From: Actibacterium sp. | GTDB taxonomy: Bacteria; Pseudomonadota; Alphaproteobacteria; Rhodobacterales; Rhodobacteraceae | Direction of reading: 5' to 3' | NCBI GenBank assembly: GCA_016278325.1 | Contig: JADQCB010000017.1 | Span: 25,188-89,187, forward strand | Length of the DNA stretch: 64,000 nucleotides | Part shown: positions 13,524 to 23,399 of the stretch, piece after piece | How the letters are laid out: each line of letters starts with the position of its first letter | How positions within the stretch are numbered: the stretch's first letter is position 1 | Translations under genes and position numbers: made by a program | The notes under the pieces: generated by a model | The model's input: the letters and a program-made list of their open reading frames with translations, nothing else | Told to the model about the DNA's origin: nothing | The model's database searches: none

Positions 13524-14062
13524 CGCGCCGCCTCGATCGCCGGGCGAATCCGCGTCTCCAGGACTTTTCCGATGATCGGGCCGGCGAAACGGTATGTGAT
13601 GCGCCCCTCGCCGTCGATCACGAAGGTTTCAGGCACGCCGTAGGTGCCCCAGTCGATCCCCGTGCGCCCGGCCTCGTCCGCCATCACCGCCTTGAACGGG
13701 TTGCCCAGTTCCGCCAGAAAGCGCTGCGCCTTTTCCGGATCGTCCTTGTAGTTGATGCCGTAGATCCTGATGCCCTCTTGCGCCATCTTCTCAAGGCTGG
13801 CGTGTTCGGCGCGGCAGGGGGCGCACCAGCTGGCCCAGAAATTCACCAGCTTGACCCCCGGCTGGCGCAGCACCGAATCGTCGAACCCCGGCAGATCGCC
13901 AAGCGTGGTGACGGTCATCGGCGGCGCCACCTGCCCCACCCGTGTCGAGGGCAAGGCATCGGGATCGTCGCGGCCCATGCCAAGGTAGAAAAGCGCCGCC
14001 AGGGCCGCGAAGATGACCGGGGGCAACAGCATCAGAATCGATATCTTCCTGCGTTCAGCCAT
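13520..14062 (-). CDS. ccmG: Cytochrome c maturation thioredoxin CcmG (DsbE, HelX)
   Basis: Membrane-anchored periplasmic thioredoxin that keeps apocytochrome c cysteines (or CcmH) reduced before haem attachment. The 180-residue product has one N-terminal membrane helix (residues about 8-28), then a thioredoxin fold with WCAPC at 79-83 and the cis-Pro region GVPETFVID typical of DsbE/CcmG. Its start overlaps the end of ccmD by 8 nt, so the two are translationally coupled. This is the equivalent of helX, the last gene of the R. capsulatus helABCDX cluster. Confidence 0.93.
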   Translation of the reverse strand: MAERRKISILMLLPPVIFAALAALFYLGMGRDDPDALPSTRVGQVAPPMTVTTLGDLPGFDDSVLRQPGVKLVNFWASWCAPCRAEHASLEKMAQEGIRIYGINYKDDPEKAQRFLAELGNPFKAVMADEAGRTGIDWGTYGVPETFVIDGEGRITYRFAGPIIGKVLETRIRPAIEAAR

Positions 14063-14213
14063 TTCGCACCCGCCTCGCCTCGATCTCGTTCAGCTGCCGG
14101 CGCACCCGCGCCGCGCGCCACATGGACCAGCCGACCAGCAGCACCAGCAACGCGATGCTGAGCGCATAGGCCCCAATAACGGCCTGCGCGTATTTTCCCA
14201 GGTCCGGGATCAT
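14055..14213 (-). CDS. ccmD: Haem exporter protein CcmD
   Basis: Small 52-residue membrane protein with one N-terminal transmembrane helix (AVIGAYALSIALLVLLVGW) and a basic cytoplasmic tail (RAARVRRQLNEIEARR). This is the CcmD pattern. CcmD stabilises CcmE and the CcmABC complex and helps release holo-CcmE. It is tightly packed: its ATG overlaps the ccmC stop by 4 nt and its end overlaps ccmG by 8 nt. Confidence 0.88.
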   Translation of the reverse strand: MIPDLGKYAQAVIGAYALSIALLVLLVGWSMWRAARVRRQLNEIEARRVRNG

Positions 14214-14941
14214 GCCATCCGCTCCCGCGCGAGCAGCGCGCTGATCCGCCGGGCGCGGATCTCGGTGCGGGTGCGCAGCAGCACCAGGGTGATGAACAAC
14301 AGCACGAAGCCCGCGATACAGACCAGAAGCGGGATATAGAACACGTCGGCCACGTTCTCCTCGGCATCCATCGACAACGACGCGCCCTGGTGCAGGCCCT
14401 GGTTCCAGAAATTCACCGCATAGCGCGACAGCAGCGCGAAAACCGATCCGACCATGCACAGCACCGTCGTCAGATCCGCCGCCGCATCCGGGTTCTCGAT
14501 CGCGGACCAGAGCGCGATATAGCCCAGGTAGAACAGCCCAAGGATCAGGAAAGAAGTCAGCCGCGGATCCCAGGCCCACCAGGTGCCCCACATCGGCTGG
14601 CCCCAGATCGCCCCGGTCAAAAGCGCGATGGCCGTCATCGTAAGGCCGACCGGCGCCGCCGCCCGTGCGGCCAGTGCGCTGACATGGTGACGCCGGACCA
14701 GCCAGACCAGTGACGCCACCAGCATCATCAGCCAGGCGTTGATCGCCATCAGCGCGGACGGGACATGCAGATAGATGATCTTCACCGTCGCCCCCTGCCG
14801 GTAATCGTCGGGCGTGAAGAAGAACCCCCAGACAAGCCCCACGACCAGCGTAAGCGCCGTCAACACGGCCAGAACCGGCAGCACCGCACCCGTGGTCTGA
14901 AGGAATTTCTGCGGATTCGCATATTGCCAGAGGCTCGCCAT
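14210..14941 (-). CDS. ccmC: Haem transporter CcmC
   Basis: Integral membrane protein of 243 residues with six predicted helices. It carries the periplasmic tryptophan-rich WWD motif (WGTWWAWDPRLTS) that defines the haem-handling family, and conserved His residues in the flanking loops (YLHVPSA and the later NFWNQGLHQG). CcmC loads haem onto the chaperone CcmE. There is a 55-nt gap from ccmB, the largest in the ccm part of the run. Confidence 0.95.
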   Translation of the reverse strand: MASLWQYANPQKFLQTTGAVLPVLAVLTALTLVVGLVWGFFFTPDDYRQGATVKIIYLHVPSALMAINAWLMMLVASLVWLVRRHHVSALAARAAAPVGLTMTAIALLTGAIWGQPMWGTWWAWDPRLTSFLILGLFYLGYIALWSAIENPDAAADLTTVLCMVGSVFALLSRYAVNFWNQGLHQGASLSMDAEENVADVFYIPLLVCIAGFVLLFITLVLLRTRTEIRARRISALLARERMA

Positions 14942-14996
14942 GGGGGTCTCTTAGGGCCTTTTCCAAAGGTCCTCAACTGAATAGCGCGTGAGCGTT

Positions 14997-15653
14997 TCAG
15001 CGCAAGTTCACGCGCAGCGCCGCCGCGGCGGCAAATGGCAGCAGCGCACAGGCCCCCAGCGTGATTCCCGCCAGCATCAGCGTCGGAACCATCGTCGCCA
15101 GCCCCGCCGCGCCGCGGGCGACCAGCTCGGCGCCGAACAGCAATGTGGGCATGTAAAGCGGCAACACCAGCAGCGACAGCAGCAGGCCGCCGCGTTTCAG
15201 ACCGACCGTCAGCGCCGCGCCGAACGCGCCGATGACCGACAGCGCGGGCGTGCCCAGGGCCAGGCTCAGCACCAGCCAACCCATCGCAGCGGGCGCAAGG
15301 TTCAGCAACACGCCCAGCACCGGCGCCGCCAGCACCAGCGGCAGCCCCGTCGTCAGCCAATGCGCGGCCGCCTTCATCGCCACCACCCCTTCCAGCGGAA
15401 TCGGCGCCGTCGCCAGCAGGTCCAGCGACCCGTCCTCGAAATCCAGCGCAAAGATCCGGTCCAGCGACAGTAGGCAGGCCAGCAAGGCCCCCACCCACAA
15501 GATGCCCGGCGCGATCTTCGACAGGATCGCGCTGTCGGGTCCGACGCCGAAGGGGACCAACACGGTGACGATCAGGAAAAATGCCAGCCCCAGGCCGAAA
15601 CCGCCGCCCGCACGCACCGCAAGGGCCAGATCGCGTGACAGCAGCGCGATCAC
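14997..15653 (-). CDS. ccmB: Haem exporter subunit CcmB
   Basis: Permease partner of the CcmA ATPase, 218 residues with six hydrophobic helices. The [17 protein letters not shown] loop, which follows the second helix, and the [17 protein letters not shown] block are family landmarks. It starts with GTG, which overlaps the ccmA stop (GTGA, 4 nt), so translation is coupled. The CcmAB ATPase drives release of holo-CcmE from CcmC. Confidence 0.93.
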   Translation of the reverse strand: MIALLSRDLALAVRAGGGFGLGLAFFLIVTVLVPFGVGPDSAILSKIAPGILWVGALLACLLSLDRIFALDFEDGSLDLLATAPIPLEGVVAMKAAAHWLTTGLPLVLAAPVLGVLLNLAPAAMGWLVLSLALGTPALSVIGAFGAALTVGLKRGGLLLSLLVLPLYMPTLLFGAELVARGAAGLATMVPTLMLAGITLGACALLPFAAAAALRVNLR

Positions 15654-16264
15654 GCGAAGGCCTCGTCAAAGGCATCCAGCCGCTGCGGCAGGGCCCGGAA
15701 TTGCGTCACGTCCAGCTTGTCGGCATCCAGCCCAAGGTCGATATGGGTGGCGATCAGCGCCATGCCGCCGCTGTCCAGATGCGCCCGGATCGCCTGGCCG
15801 AACAGCGTCACCGAGGCGGCGTCCAGCGAAACGGTCGGCTCGTCCAGCATCCAGATCGGCCGGCCCGTGACCAGCAACCGCGCCAGTCCGAGGCGCCGCT
15901 TCTGCCCCGCCGAAAGGTTCTGCGCCTGCCGATCGGCCAGGTCGCACAGGTTGAACGCCGTCAACGCCGCGTCGATCCCCGAGGTGCCGAAGATCCGTGC
16001 CCAGAAGGTCAGGTTCTCGGCCACGCTCAGCGTCGCCTTCAGGCCGTCGGCATGGGCGGCATAGGCGATGGCCTCGGGCGGTGCCGAGACCCGGCCCGCC
16101 AGCGCCGGCTGCAACCCCGCCAGCGTGCGCAAGAGCGTTGTCTTGCCGATCCCGTTGGGGCCGCGCAGCAAAAGCGCGTTGCCCGGGTGCAGCGTGAAAC
16201 CGACGCCCTCAAGCACCGCAATTCCGCCGCGCGCACAGGACAGATCACTTACCGTCAGTTCCAT
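15650..16264 (-). CDS. ccmA: Haem exporter ATP-binding protein CcmA
   Basis: ABC-type ATPase of 204 residues: Walker [10 protein letters not shown] at 35-43, an ABC signature LSAGQKRRL near 117-125 and Walker B WMLDEPT near 138-144. The LSAGQ-type signature and short length are typical of CcmA, and the adjoining ccmB, ccmC, ccmD and ccmG genes settle the assignment. It starts about 110 nt after the Mth938 gene; ccmE, ccmF, ccmH and ccmI are not in the window. Confidence 0.95.
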   Translation of the reverse strand: MELTVSDLSCARGGIAVLEGVGFTLHPGNALLLRGPNGIGKTTLLRTLAGLQPALAGRVSAPPEAIAYAAHADGLKATLSVAENLTFWARIFGTSGIDAALTAFNLCDLADRQAQNLSAGQKRRLGLARLLVTGRPIWMLDEPTVSLDAASVTLFGQAIRAHLDSGGMALIATHIDLGLDADKLDVTQFRALPQRLDAFDEAFA

Positions 16265-16375
16265 CCGCCCCGATTACTGCATTCGTCCGGGCGGGCAAAG
16301 CACGAATCGGGGTGTCGGACCGGAAACCGGTGTCTTGCATCCTGCCACGCCGTCACGCGCCGCAGGCCCGGCCAC

Positions 16376-16729
16376 TCAGACCGGCAACAGCGCCGCGGCC
16401 ACGCGCCGCCCCTCGCCCAGCAGCACGTTGAAGGTGCGCGCCGCCGCGGGGCTTGCCATCGTCTCCACCCCCAGGCCGGCCTGCTCCAGCCCGGCACGCA
16501 GGCCCGCGGGGATATGCGCGATCTCGGGTCCGGTGCCGATGAACAGCACGTCCACCTGCCCCGCCAGCGCGTGCAGCGGCGCATCGTCGCCGAGCCCGCC
16601 CCAGCCGCTCACGCCGGCGTTGCTGACCAGCACCGCGCCGGAATGCACCACGCCGCCGATACGGAAAAATCCGGGGCCATAGCCATCCACCGGCCGCCCG
16701 TCGGGATAGGTAATCTCGTTCAGTCGCAT
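16376..16729 (-). CDS. Mth938-like domain protein
   Basis: A 117-residue soluble protein of the Mth938/NDUFAF3 superfamily (DUF498). Visible blocks are the N-terminal ITYPDGRPVDGYGPGFFRIG, then VDVLFIGTGPE, GLGVETMASPAAARTFNVL. Relatives in mitochondria help assemble respiratory complex I; the bacterial role is unclear. Its start at 16729 lies 7 nt after the TauE/SafE gene, inside the secDF-ccm run. Confidence 0.85.
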   Translation of the reverse strand: MRLNEITYPDGRPVDGYGPGFFRIGGVVHSGAVLVSNAGVSGWGGLGDDAPLHALAGQVDVLFIGTGPEIAHIPAGLRAGLEQAGLGVETMASPAAARTFNVLLGEGRRVAAALLPV

Positions 16730-16736
16730 GGCTGCG

Positions 16737-17489
16737 TCACCTCCAGATCGGCAGGCCGGTGATCGCCGAGGCAGCGATGATCGCATAGGCAACCCCGCGA
16801 TATGCCGCCTCGCGCCCGGGGCGGAAGATCGCGGCACCGGCGATATTGGCCACAAGATAGGCCGGAATCGCCAGCAAGGCCAGCACCAGGGCCTCGGGCG
16901 CCAACCGGCCGGTCGTCCAGAACGCCCCGATCAGCAGCACATCAACGCCTGCCAGATACAGCAGCAGATTGGCGCGGATCGTGGCGGCGGGCAGCGGGCT
17001 GGCCATGTAGAGCAGAATCGCCGGCGGCCCCGAAAGCCCGGTGGAGCCGCCCAGGAAACCGCCCAGTCCGCCCGTGCCCAGCGTCAGCCCGCGGCGCATC
17101 GGCCCGCGATAGCGCCAGCCCGAAACCAGCAGGCCCAACAGCACCAGCGCGACCAGCGACACCGCCCAGCGGAACAGCGTCACCGGCAACCAGGTCAGCA
17201 GCATCACGCCGATCGGCAGGCCCGCCACGGCGCCGGCCACCAGCCGCGCAACATCGGCGCGATCGGCCTCGCGCAGGGCGCGCGGCAGGATCGGCAGCGG
17301 CCCGATCAGATCCATCGCCACCAGCACCGTCAGCGCCCAGACCGGCGGCACGAACAGGGCTGCAACCGGCACGAAGACCAGCGCCGTCCCGAACCCGGAA
17401 AACCCGCGCACCAGCCCGGCGACCAGCGCCGCGGCCAGAATCCAGATCAGCCCCGGCGTCGCAATCGCCGCCTGGACAGGTTCAGGCAT
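16737..17489 (-). CDS. TauE/SafE-family membrane permease
   Basis: An integral membrane protein of 250 residues with about eight hydrophobic segments. It shows two half-repeats: VAGLVRGFSGFGTALVFVP near the N-terminus and GGFLGGSTGLSGPPAILLY in the second half, the GFxGxG-type motifs of the TauE/SafE (sulfite or small organic anion exporter) family. The substrate is unknown. Its start overlaps the secF stop by 8 nt and it ends 7 nt before the Mth938 gene, so it is co-transcribed with the Sec accessory genes. Confidence 0.82.
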   Translation of the reverse strand: MPEPVQAAIATPGLIWILAAALVAGLVRGFSGFGTALVFVPVAALFVPPVWALTVLVAMDLIGPLPILPRALREADRADVARLVAGAVAGLPIGVMLLTWLPVTLFRWAVSLVALVLLGLLVSGWRYRGPMRRGLTLGTGGLGGFLGGSTGLSGPPAILLYMASPLPAATIRANLLLYLAGVDVLLIGAFWTTGRLAPEALVLALLAIPAYLVANIAGAAIFRPGREAAYRGVAYAIIAASAITGLPIWR

Positions 17490-18450
17490 TGCCGTTGGTG
17501 AACTGCGTGCCGGCGGTCTTGTCAGGCTTGGACCAATCGCGTTTGACTCCCAGGAACAGCACGATGTTCTTGGCCACGAAGACCGATGAATAGGTGCCGA
17601 CGACCACGCCCCAGGTCATCGCGAAGACAAAGCCGCGGATCACGTCGCCACCCAGCACCAGCAGCGCGATCAGCGCGATCAGCGTGGTGCCCGAGGTCAT
17701 CACGGTGCGCGAGAGCGTCTCGTTCACCGACAGGTTCATCACCTCGCGCAGGTCCATCTTCTTGTATTTCCGCAGGTTCTCGCGCAACCGGTCGAACACG
17801 ACCACGGTGTCGTTGATCGAATAGCCGACAATCGTCAGAAGCGCGGCAATGATCGTGAGGTCGAACCGGATCTGGAACAACGAGAAGATGCCGATGGTCA
17901 CCAGCACGTCATGCACCAATGCGGCCACGGCCCCGACGGCGAACTGCCATTCGAAGCGCAACCAGATATAGACCAGGATCGCGCAAACCGCCAGAAGGAC
18001 CGATACGATGGCGCTGCGGATCAGCTCGGCCGAAACCTTGCCGCCCACGCTTTCCACCGAGGTGAAGCGAATTTCGGGGTCCACCGCCCGCAACGCAGAC
18101 TGGACCTTGTCCACGGTTTCGGGGGTGATGCTCTGCGCGCCGCTCTGCGCCTCGAGCCGGATCTGCGCCACGTTCCGGTCCGGGCCGAAGCTCGGGTCGA
18201 AGACCTCGGTGATCGACACTTCGCCCAGGCCGAGCCCGGACAGCGCGTCGCGATAGCTGGCCACGTCCACCTGTGCCGTGCTTTCGGTACGGATCGTGGT
18301 GCCGCCGCGGAAATCGATGCCATAATTCAGCCCGATCACGGCAAACAGGATGATCGAGGCGATCACCGCCACGACCGAGGCGCCGAAGGTGAGACGCGCG
18401 TTGCGGAAAAAGTCCCAGTTCGTGTCGGACGGGACGAGCTTCAGTCGCAT
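17482..18450 (-). CDS. secF: Sec translocon accessory subunit SecF
   Basis: RND-superfamily membrane protein of 322 residues with six helices that works with SecD to pull preproteins through SecYEG using the proton gradient. Conserved segments are GIDFRGGT after helix 1, the VGYSINDTVVVFDRLREN block of helix 4-5, and LSRTVMTSGTTLIALIAL. A strong AAGGAG ribosome-binding site precedes the ATG. It follows secD by 10 nt. Confidence 0.97.
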   Translation of the reverse strand: MRLKLVPSDTNWDFFRNARLTFGASVVAVIASIILFAVIGLNYGIDFRGGTTIRTESTAQVDVASYRDALSGLGLGEVSITEVFDPSFGPDRNVAQIRLEAQSGAQSITPETVDKVQSALRAVDPEIRFTSVESVGGKVSAELIRSAIVSVLLAVCAILVYIWLRFEWQFAVGAVAALVHDVLVTIGIFSLFQIRFDLTIIAALLTIVGYSINDTVVVFDRLRENLRKYKKMDLREVMNLSVNETLSRTVMTSGTTLIALIALLVLGGDVIRGFVFAMTWGVVVGTYSSVFVAKNIVLFLGVKRDWSKPDKTAGTQFTNGNA

Positions 18451-18460
18451 GGCGATCTCC

Positions 18461-20122
18461 TTAAACCTCGATTGCCCGGGGACGGCGGCGTTCCATCCAC
18501 ATCACGATCAACAGGCGCGTCACGAAGATCGCCGTGAAAACCGAGGTCAGGATCCCCAGGCCCAGCGTCACCGCGAAGCCGCGCACCGGGCCGGCGCCCA
18601 TCATGAACAGGATCGTGGCGGTCAGCAATGTGGTGATATTGCCGTCGATGATCGCGCTCAGCGCCTTTTCATAGCCCAGGTCGATCGCGCGGGCCGGCCC
18701 CTTGGCGGTGCGCATCTCTTCGCGGATCCGCTCGAACACCAGCACGTTGGCATCCACCGCCATGCCGATGGTCAGCACGATCCCGGCGATGCCGGGCAGC
18801 GTCAGCGTGGCCCCGATCAGCGACAGAAGGCCGATCAGCAAGGCGACATTCAGGACCAGCGCGACATTGGCGATGACCCCGAACCAGCCGTAGCTGGCCA
18901 CCATGAAGGCCAGCACCGCGATCCCGGCAACATAGGTCGCCAGCTTGCCCGCGGCGATGCTGTCGGCGCCCAGCTGCGGGCCGATGGTGCGCTCTTCCAG
19001 GAAGGTCAGTTCGGCCGGCAGCGCCCCCGCGCGCAGCAGGATCGCCAGGTTGGTCGACTCCTCCACCGTGAAATTGCCCGAGATCTGCCCCGACCCGGTG
19101 CGGATCGCCTCGCGGATCACCGGGGCCGACACGACCTCGTCATCCAGCACGATCGCGAAGGGCGAGCCCACATTCTCCACCGTGTAATCGCCGAAGGCGC
19201 GCGCGCCGGCGGGATCGAAACGGAACGTCACGACCGGCTGCCCGTTCTGATCGAAGGCCGGTTGCGCATCGGTCAGATCCTCGCCGCTGACCACCGGGGC
19301 CTCTTCGATGATGTAATAGACGCCCTGCTCTTCCATCGAGGGCAGGATGATGTTGCCGGGCCCGGGGTTCTGATCGGCATTCGTCGTCCGGCTGACGACC
19401 GGGTGGAATGTCAGCCGGGCGGTGGTTCCGATCAATGTCTTGAGCTCTTCGGCCGACCCGATTCCCGGCACCTGGATCAGGATCCGGTCGTCGCCCTGGC
19501 GCATGATCGTCGGCTCGCGGGTGCCGACCTCGTCGATCCGGCGCCGGACGATCTCGAGCGCCTGTTGCAGGGTGCGGTCGGTCACCGCCTGCCGCTCGGC
19601 CGCAGACAGGCGCACGATCAGCTCGTCCCCTTCGGCCGAGACCTCGATATCGTTCGATCCCACCCCGGTCAGGGTGGTGACGGGCTGGGCCAGCTGGCGC
19701 ACGGCCTGCATCGCCGCGCCCATCCCGTCGGGGCGCGAGATGCGAACCCGCAATTCGCCCGGCGGCGCGTCCTGCCGGCGGATCGTTCCCACCTGGTCGC
19801 GCAGGTCACGCAGCGCATCGCGCACCTCGGGCCACAGCGCGGTCATCCGCCTGGCATAGACATCCTCGACCTGCACCTCGGCCAGAAGATGCGCCCCGCC
19901 ACGCAGGTCGAGCCCGAGATTGACCAGCCCCGAGGGCAGCCAGCCCGGCCAGGCCGCGGCTTGCGCGCGCAGGGTCTCTGTGGCGCCGTTGTTCTCGATC
20001 GCGCGGACCGCGTCGTTATGGCCCTCGACACGGGAATAGAACAGATTCGGCGCGGCCAGGATCAGACCCAGGGCGCAGACGCCCCAGATCACGATGCGTT
20101 TCCAGAGCGGGATGTTCAGCAT
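18461..20122 (-). CDS. secD: Sec translocon accessory subunit SecD
   Basis: RND-superfamily partner of SecF, 553 residues. After an N-terminal membrane helix come the periplasmic P1 region, with LGLDLRGGAHLLAEV, and five C-terminal helices with the VDANVLVFERIREE and GFAVTLGLGILTSVFTAIFVTRL blocks. Length fits the alphaproteobacterial form (shorter than E. coli SecD). It follows yajC by 10 nt. Confidence 0.97.
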   Translation of the reverse strand: MLNIPLWKRIVIWGVCALGLILAAPNLFYSRVEGHNDAVRAIENNGATETLRAQAAAWPGWLPSGLVNLGLDLRGGAHLLAEVQVEDVYARRMTALWPEVRDALRDLRDQVGTIRRQDAPPGELRVRISRPDGMGAAMQAVRQLAQPVTTLTGVGSNDIEVSAEGDELIVRLSAAERQAVTDRTLQQALEIVRRRIDEVGTREPTIMRQGDDRILIQVPGIGSAEELKTLIGTTARLTFHPVVSRTTNADQNPGPGNIILPSMEEQGVYYIIEEAPVVSGEDLTDAQPAFDQNGQPVVTFRFDPAGARAFGDYTVENVGSPFAIVLDDEVVSAPVIREAIRTGSGQISGNFTVEESTNLAILLRAGALPAELTFLEERTIGPQLGADSIAAGKLATYVAGIAVLAFMVASYGWFGVIANVALVLNVALLIGLLSLIGATLTLPGIAGIVLTIGMAVDANVLVFERIREEMRTAKGPARAIDLGYEKALSAIIDGNITTLLTATILFMMGAGPVRGFAVTLGLGILTSVFTAIFVTRLLIVMWMERRRPRAIEV

Positions 20123-20132
20123 GGGCGCGCGC

Positions 20133-20459
20133 TCAGGCCTTTTCGGCTGGTTCGGTCTTGCTCATGACCTGGGCGATGGTCTGGCGCATCACGCGCACCT
20201 TCACGCCCTCGGCGATCTCGACCTCGACCTCGTTGTCGTCCTTGACCTTGCTGACCTTGCCGATCACGCCCCCCTGGGTGACCACCTGATCGCCGCGGCG
20301 CAACGCCTCGACCATGGCCTTGTGCTCTTTCACCTTCTTCTGCTGCGGCCGGATCAGCAGGAAATACATGATCGCGAAGATCAGTATCAGCGGCACGAAG
20401 CTGGTCAGCGCGCTTCCGGCGCCGCCGGCAGCCTGGGCATAGGCAGGCGTAGCAAACAT
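20133..20459 (-). CDS. yajC: Preprotein translocase subunit YajC
   Basis: Small single-pass membrane protein of 108 residues that associates with SecDF. It has the typical membrane helix [19 protein letters not shown] followed by [17 protein letters not shown] and a [17 protein letters not shown] beta domain. It is the first gene of the 7-kb minus-strand run that ends with ccmG, so its upstream gap (shared with divergent serS) should hold the main promoter. Confidence 0.95.
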   Translation of the reverse strand: MFATPAYAQAAGGAGSALTSFVPLILIFAIMYFLLIRPQQKKVKEHKAMVEALRRGDQVVTQGGVIGKVSKVKDDNEVEVEIAEGVKVRVMRQTIAQVMSKTEPAEKA

Positions 20460-20635
20460 CTGGATTTTCCTTCCTGTCGCGGGGCCGAGCCCGCCCGTTT
20501 CGAATTGGCGCGCACCCTATCCGCGGCCTGCGGGGATGGCAAGACGATGCCGGCCGCCGCGTTTTCGCGGTTCAAATGGCGCATTTCATCGGGCATATGG
20601 GGGCGCAAGAGCGACATTCAATCAGGATCACCCCA

Positions 20636-21928
20636 ATGCATGACATCAAGGCCATCCGCGATAATCCTGCCGGTTTCGACGCGGCGCTCTCGCGCCGCGG
20701 GATCGCGCCCGTGGCCTCGGAGGTTCTTGCCATCGACGAGGCACGGCGGGCCCGCATCCTGGCCGCCGAGACGGCGCAGGCCGAGCAGAACAAGGCCAGC
20801 AAGGAGATCGGCCGCGCCAAGGCGGCCGGGGACGAGGACGGCTTCGCGCGGCTACGCGCGCTGGTGGCGGAAAAGAAGGCCGAAATCGCGCGCCTGAACG
20901 ACGAGGCCAAGGCCGAGGATTCGCGCCTGGCCGATCTGCTGGCAACGATTCCCAACCTGCCGCTGGACGATGTGCCACTCGGCACCGACGAGGATGACAA
21001 TGTCGAGATCCGGCGCCACGGCACACCGCGCGATTTCGCCTTCGCGCCGAAAGAGCATTACGAGCTTGCCGCGGTGAAATCGGGCATGGATTTCGAAACC
21101 GCCGCCCGCCTTTCCGGGTCGCGTTTCGTGGTGTTGTCGGGGGCGGTGGCGCGCGTGCACCGGGCGCTGGCGCAGTTCATGCTGGACGTGCATGTCAATG
21201 AAAACGGCCTGCTGGAAACCATCACCCCGGTGCTGGTCCGCGAAGAGATGATGTATGGCACCGGCCAGCTGCCCAAGTTCGGCGAGGACAGCTATCGCAC
21301 CGAGGACGGCTGGTGGCTGATCCCCACCGCCGAGGTGACGCTGACCAACATCGTCAATGGCCAGACGATTCAGGCCGCAAGCCTGCCGCGGCGCCATGTC
21401 GCACACACCCAGTGCTTCCGCTCGGAGGCCGGCAGCGCCGGGCGCGACACCGCCGGGATGTTGCGCCAGCACCAGTTCGAGAAGGTCGAGATGGTGTCGA
21501 TCACCCATCCCGACGAAAGCCTTGCCGAACATGAACGCATGACCCGCTGCGCCGAGGACATCCTCGAACGGCTGGCCCTGCCTTACCGCACCATGGTGCT
21601 GTGCACCGGCGACATGGGCTTTGGCGCGCAGAAGACCCATGACATCGAGGTCTGGCTGCCGGGGCAGAACACCTATCGCGAGATCTCGTCGGTCTCGACC
21701 TGCGGCGATTTCCAGGCGCGCCGGATGAACGCGCGCTTCCGCCCGGCGGATGGCGGCAAGCCGGAATTCGTGCATACCCTCAACGGCTCGGGCCTGGCGG
21801 TGGGGCGCACCCTGATCGCGGTGCTGGAAAACGGGCAGGAAGAGGACGGATCGGTCACCCTTCCCGCCGTGCTGCACCCCTGGCTGGGCGGCCGCGGCCG
21901 GATCACCGCCGATGGGAGGCTTGCCTGA
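20636..21928 (+). CDS. serS: Seryl-tRNA synthetase
   Basis: Class II aminoacyl-tRNA synthetase of 430 residues that charges tRNA(Ser). The N-terminal 100 residues form the tRNA-binding antiparallel coiled coil. Then come the TAEVTLTN serine-binding segment, motif 2 ([22 protein letters not shown]) and motif 3 near the C-terminus ([16 protein letters not shown]). I chose the ATG at 20636, which gives [11 protein letters not shown], the usual family N-terminus, and not an in-frame ATG 60 nt upstream. A tRNA-Ser gene lies at the other end of the window. Confidence 0.97.
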   Translation: MHDIKAIRDNPAGFDAALSRRGIAPVASEVLAIDEARRARILAAETAQAEQNKASKEIGRAKAAGDEDGFARLRALVAEKKAEIARLNDEAKAEDSRLADLLATIPNLPLDDVPLGTDEDDNVEIRRHGTPRDFAFAPKEHYELAAVKSGMDFETAARLSGSRFVVLSGAVARVHRALAQFMLDVHVNENGLLETITPVLVREEMMYGTGQLPKFGEDSYRTEDGWWLIPTAEVTLTNIVNGQTIQAASLPRRHVAHTQCFRSEAGSAGRDTAGMLRQHQFEKVEMVSITHPDESLAEHERMTRCAEDILERLALPYRTMVLCTGDMGFGAQKTHDIEVWLPGQNTYREISSVSTCGDFQARRMNARFRPADGGKPEFVHTLNGSGLAVGRTLIAVLENGQEEDGSVTLPAVLHPWLGGRGRITADGRLA

Positions 21929-22644
21929 TGGATCCGATCAAGGCCGTCCTGGTTTTCCTTGCGACACTTTTCTTCGTGATGGCGCCGCTTCTGTCCGGCG
22001 GGTTCGGCGGGTTCACCCCGGCGCAATTCCCGATTCCGCAGGATCACCCGCCGGTGCAGCCCGCGGGGTATGCCTTTGCAATCTGGGGGCCGATCTATCT
22101 GGGCCTGATCGTCTCGGCCGGGTACGGCCTGTTCGCCTGCGCCCGCGATGGGGCGTGGGAGGCGACGCGCCTGCCGCTGATCCTGTCGCTGGGACCCGGC
22201 GCCGCCTGGATCGGTGTGGCCCAGCTCAGCCCGATCTGGGCCACCGTGCTGATCTGGTGGATGCTGGCCTGTGCGCTGGTGGCGCTGGCCCGCTGCCCGC
22301 ATCGCGACCGCTGGCTGTTGCAGGCGCCTCTCGCCGTCTATGCCGGCTGGCTGACCGCCGCGGCCTGGGTCTCGGTCGGGCTGATCGGCGCGGGATACGG
22401 GCTCGGCCTCGATGAAACCGGCTGGGCGATCCTGTCGCTGGCCGGCGCGCTTGGCACGGGCAGCGCGATGCAAAGGCGCCTGCGCCGCGCGCCGGAATAC
22501 GGGGCTGCGATCACCTGGGCGCTGATCGGCGTCGTGGTCGCGAATCTCGGCGCCAACCTGCCCGTGGCGGCGCTGGCCGCGGTCGGCGCGCTTTTGATTG
22601 GCAGCCTGGCATTGCGCTTCATCCAGACCGCGCCGGCCGAGTGA
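21928..22644 (+). CDS. TspO/MBR-superfamily-like membrane protein
   Basis: Integral membrane protein of 238 residues with about seven hydrophobic segments. The N-terminal FAIWGPIYLGLIVSAGYGLF block resembles the tryptophan-rich sensory protein (TspO/MBR) superfamily, in its longer, YkvI/KxYKxCN-unrelated bacterial branch without known ligand. Its ATG overlaps the serS stop by 1 nt (TGATG), so it is co-translated with serS. No function can be assigned; the link to serS is probably just position. Confidence 0.55.
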   Translation: MDPIKAVLVFLATLFFVMAPLLSGGFGGFTPAQFPIPQDHPPVQPAGYAFAIWGPIYLGLIVSAGYGLFACARDGAWEATRLPLILSLGPGAAWIGVAQLSPIWATVLIWWMLACALVALARCPHRDRWLLQAPLAVYAGWLTAAAWVSVGLIGAGYGLGLDETGWAILSLAGALGTGSAMQRRLRRAPEYGAAITWALIGVVVANLGANLPVAALAAVGALLIGSLALRFIQTAPAE

Positions 22645-22738
22645 CACGCGGCGACCGGGAGGGGGGCGGAGGCCCCTACCCGGGCTGACCCGGATCCTGT
22701 ATGACGGCGCCGACAGCCAACGCGAGAGGACCCATCCC

Positions 22739-23380
22739 ATGACCCCAGCCGAAGCCAGTGTCGAAACCGAAAAGCTCTGCCGGCTCGCGCCGGTGATCCC
22801 GGTCCTGGTTATCGAGGACGCCAGCACTGCCCGGCCCCTGGCCGAGGCGCTGGTGCGCGGCGGACTGCCGGTGCTGGAGGTGACACTGCGCACCGACGCC
22901 GCGCTGGCGGCGATATCGGAAATGGCCCGGGTCGAGGGCGGCGTGGTGGGGGCCGGAACCCTGCTGACACCCGCCGACATGAAGGCCGCGAAAGAGGCCG
23001 GCGCGCTGTTCGGCGTCACGCCCGGCACCACCGATGCCCTGATCGACGCCGCCCGCGCCGAATCGCTGCCGCTCTTGCCCGGTGCGGCCACAGCGAGCGA
23101 GGCGATGTGCCTGCTGGAAAAGGGATACACGGTGCAGAAATTCTTTCCCGCGGAACCCGCCGGCGGCGCGAAATATCTCAAATCCCTTTCCGCGCCCCTG
23201 CCGCAGATCCGGTTCTGCCCCACCGGCGGCATCGGCCTGGGCAACGCGGCGGATTACCTGTCATTGCCAAACGTGCTTTGCGTCGGCGGCAGCTGGATCG
23301 CCCCGCCCGAGATGCTTCGCGCCGGGGATTGGGACGCGATCGCCGATCTCGCCCGCGAGGCCGCCACGCTGGCGCGCTGA
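22739..23380 (+). CDS. eda: KDPG/KHG aldolase (2-dehydro-3-deoxyphosphogluconate aldolase)
   Basis: Class I aldolase of 213 residues that splits KDPG into pyruvate and glyceraldehyde 3-phosphate in the Entner-Doudoroff pathway; it may also act on 4-hydroxy-2-oxoglutarate. The Schiff-base Lys is at about 134 in QKFFPAEP, the catalytic Glu at about 47 in LEVTLRT, and the phosphate site is GGIG. AGAGGA lies 9 nt before the ATG at 22739. edd is not in the window, so eda is separate from it here. Confidence 0.93.
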   Translation: MTPAEASVETEKLCRLAPVIPVLVIEDASTARPLAEALVRGGLPVLEVTLRTDAALAAISEMARVEGGVVGAGTLLTPADMKAAKEAGALFGVTPGTTDALIDAARAESLPLLPGAATASEAMCLLEKGYTVQKFFPAEPAGGAKYLKSLSAPLPQIRFCPTGGIGLGNAADYLSLPNVLCVGGSWIAPPEMLRAGDWDAIADLAREAATLAR

Positions 23381-23399
23381 CCCCGCCCGCGCGGCCCTT

